Assembly (NCBI GenBank): GCA_030684415.1
Contig: JAUXNL010000057.1
Coordinates: 1-5,199 of the forward strand
Length of the DNA: 5,199 nt
Source: Moraxellaceae bacterium
GTDB lineage: Bacteria > Pseudomonadota > Gammaproteobacteria > Pseudomonadales > Moraxellaceae
Direction: 5' to 3'
Positions within the stretch are counted from its first letter, which is position 1. Each line of letters opens with the position of its first letter. Positions 4,785-5,199 of the stretch are shown piece after piece. The translations under genes and the position numbers were made by a program. Below the pieces are notes generated by a model that saw only the letters and a list, made by a program, of their open reading frames with translations, was not told where the DNA came from and did not search any database.

Positions 4785-4917
4785 ACCGGTTCGCGGCCTT
4801 GACCGCGTGCCCGCTCTCTCCGACACTCCCTCTGGCATCATTTCCCGACTGCGGCAGTCTGCGCCCCGCGCGTGCTGCTGTGGCCGTTACACCGGACAGT
4901 CGTTTCAAGGATCCAGC
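4785..4917 (+). promoter_or_regulatory. clpP upstream region: C-rich stretch, no clear promoter
   Basis: A small stem CGCGG (4792-4796) / CCGCG (4803-4807) is followed by a C-rich, G-poor stretch at 4810-4849 (20 C and 5 G in 40 nt by my count), the composition typical of Rho loading sites. TTGACC (4799-4804) is a fair -35 box, but 17 bp further on there is only GACACT, a 3 of 6 match to TATAAT. I find no convincing heat-shock promoter either. The SD AAGGA (4907-4911) stands 6 nt before the clpP ATG. Confidence 0.3.
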
Positions 4918-5199
4918 ATGACCCATCTGATCAATCCGTATGCCGGGCTTGTGCCCCCCCAGAACCTCGGCCTTGTGCCGATGGTGGTGGAACAGTCTGC
5001 CCGTGGTGAGCGTGCCTTCGACATCTATTCCCGTCTGCTCAAGGAACGTCTCATCTTTATTGTCGGCCCCATCGAAGACCAGATGGCCAATCTGGTGGTG
5101 GCCCAGCTCCTGTTTCTGGAGTCCGAAAATCCGGACAAAGACATCAATATCTACATCAACTCACCAGGTGGGTCGGTGACCGCCGGCATGTCGATTTAC
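4918..5199 (+). CDS. clpP: ATP-dependent Clp protease proteolytic subunit, N-terminal part (3' truncated by window edge)
   Basis: Serine protease subunit that forms the barrel-shaped tetradecamer fed by ClpX or ClpA and degrades tagged and misfolded cytoplasmic proteins. Ninety-four codons are present of the usual 200 or so. Family landmarks are LVPMVVEQSARGERAFDIYS (19-38), LLKERLIF (40-47), QMANLVVAQLLFLE (56-69), INSPGGSVTAG (80-90) with the oxyanion-side glycines, and the catalytic Ser92 in GMSIY. The His and Asp of the triad lie beyond the window. The ATG at 4918 is preceded by AAGGA. By alignment with E. coli, the mature protein would begin near Gly18, so the propeptide is about 17 residues against 14. 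The propeptide contains a second GLVP (10-13) echoing the one at 18-21, and a run of seven C bases (4954-4960). clpX and lon would be expected downstream. Confidence 0.97.
   Translation, partial: MTHLINPYAGLVPPQNLGLVPMVVEQSARGERAFDIYSRLLKERLIFIVGPIEDQMANLVVAQLLFLESENPDKDINIYINSPGGSVTAGMSIY

Noticed and set aside
1..5199. Search for a novel system: mobile elements, att sites at tRNA 3' ends, CRISPR, toxin-antitoxin or defence genes
   Set aside because: No transposase, integrase, regular spaced repeats or accessory genes are visible, and no partial duplicate of a tRNA 3' end follows the cluster within the window. The content is core housekeeping with uniform base composition.

Overview
The window looks like an ordinary chromosomal housekeeping segment from a fairly GC-rich gammaproteobacterium, of the Pseudomonas/Oceanospirillales kind. 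This rests on the gene order cysS, folD, tRNA cluster, tig, clpP, on the close match of the proteins to gammaproteobacterial families, and on encoded CCA ends and classical sigma70-type promoters. Species cannot be named from the sequence alone.

Layout: (1) Bases 1-579 hold the 3' part of cysS (cysteinyl-tRNA synthetase), plus strand, entering the window just after the KMSKS loop. (2) Bases 580-733 are a convergent intergenic stretch with three perfect hairpins and no gene. (3) Bases 734-1570, minus strand, encode a YafJ-type class II glutamine amidotransferase whose start is fixed by the catalytic Cys2. (4) A rho-independent terminator at 1636-1664 separates it from folD (1673-2515, minus strand). 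(5) Bases 2516-2714 are a divergent control region, with a likely folD promoter on the minus strand and a strong tRNA promoter on the plus strand that has an A6/T6 upstream element and a GC-rich discriminator. (6) Four tRNA genes follow, Pro(TGG), Arg(TCT), His(GTG) and Lys(CTT), closed by a strong terminator at 3237-3263. (7) A 20-bp-period direct repeat sits just upstream of a promoter with a perfect TATAAT, followed by a leader of about 60 nt and tig (3419-4729). (8) The tig-clpP gap (4730-4917) contains a long imperfect hairpin and a C-rich, G-poor stretch. (9) clpP begins at 4918 and runs off the end at the catalytic serine region.

The genes share the theme of protein synthesis and quality control. 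CysRS and the four tRNAs supply translation. FolD supplies one-carbon folates, including 10-formyl-THF for initiator fMet-tRNA and purines. Trigger factor chaperones nascent chains at the ribosome exit, and ClpP degrades proteins with Clp ATPases. The YafJ-like amidotransferase is the only member of uncertain role.

I found no mobile element, CRISPR array, phage remnant or defence-like cassette, and nothing that amounts to a new system. The observations worth checking are regulatory: the tandem repeat before the tig promoter, the hairpin after tig, the tRNA promoter architecture, and the placement of the YafJ-like gene.
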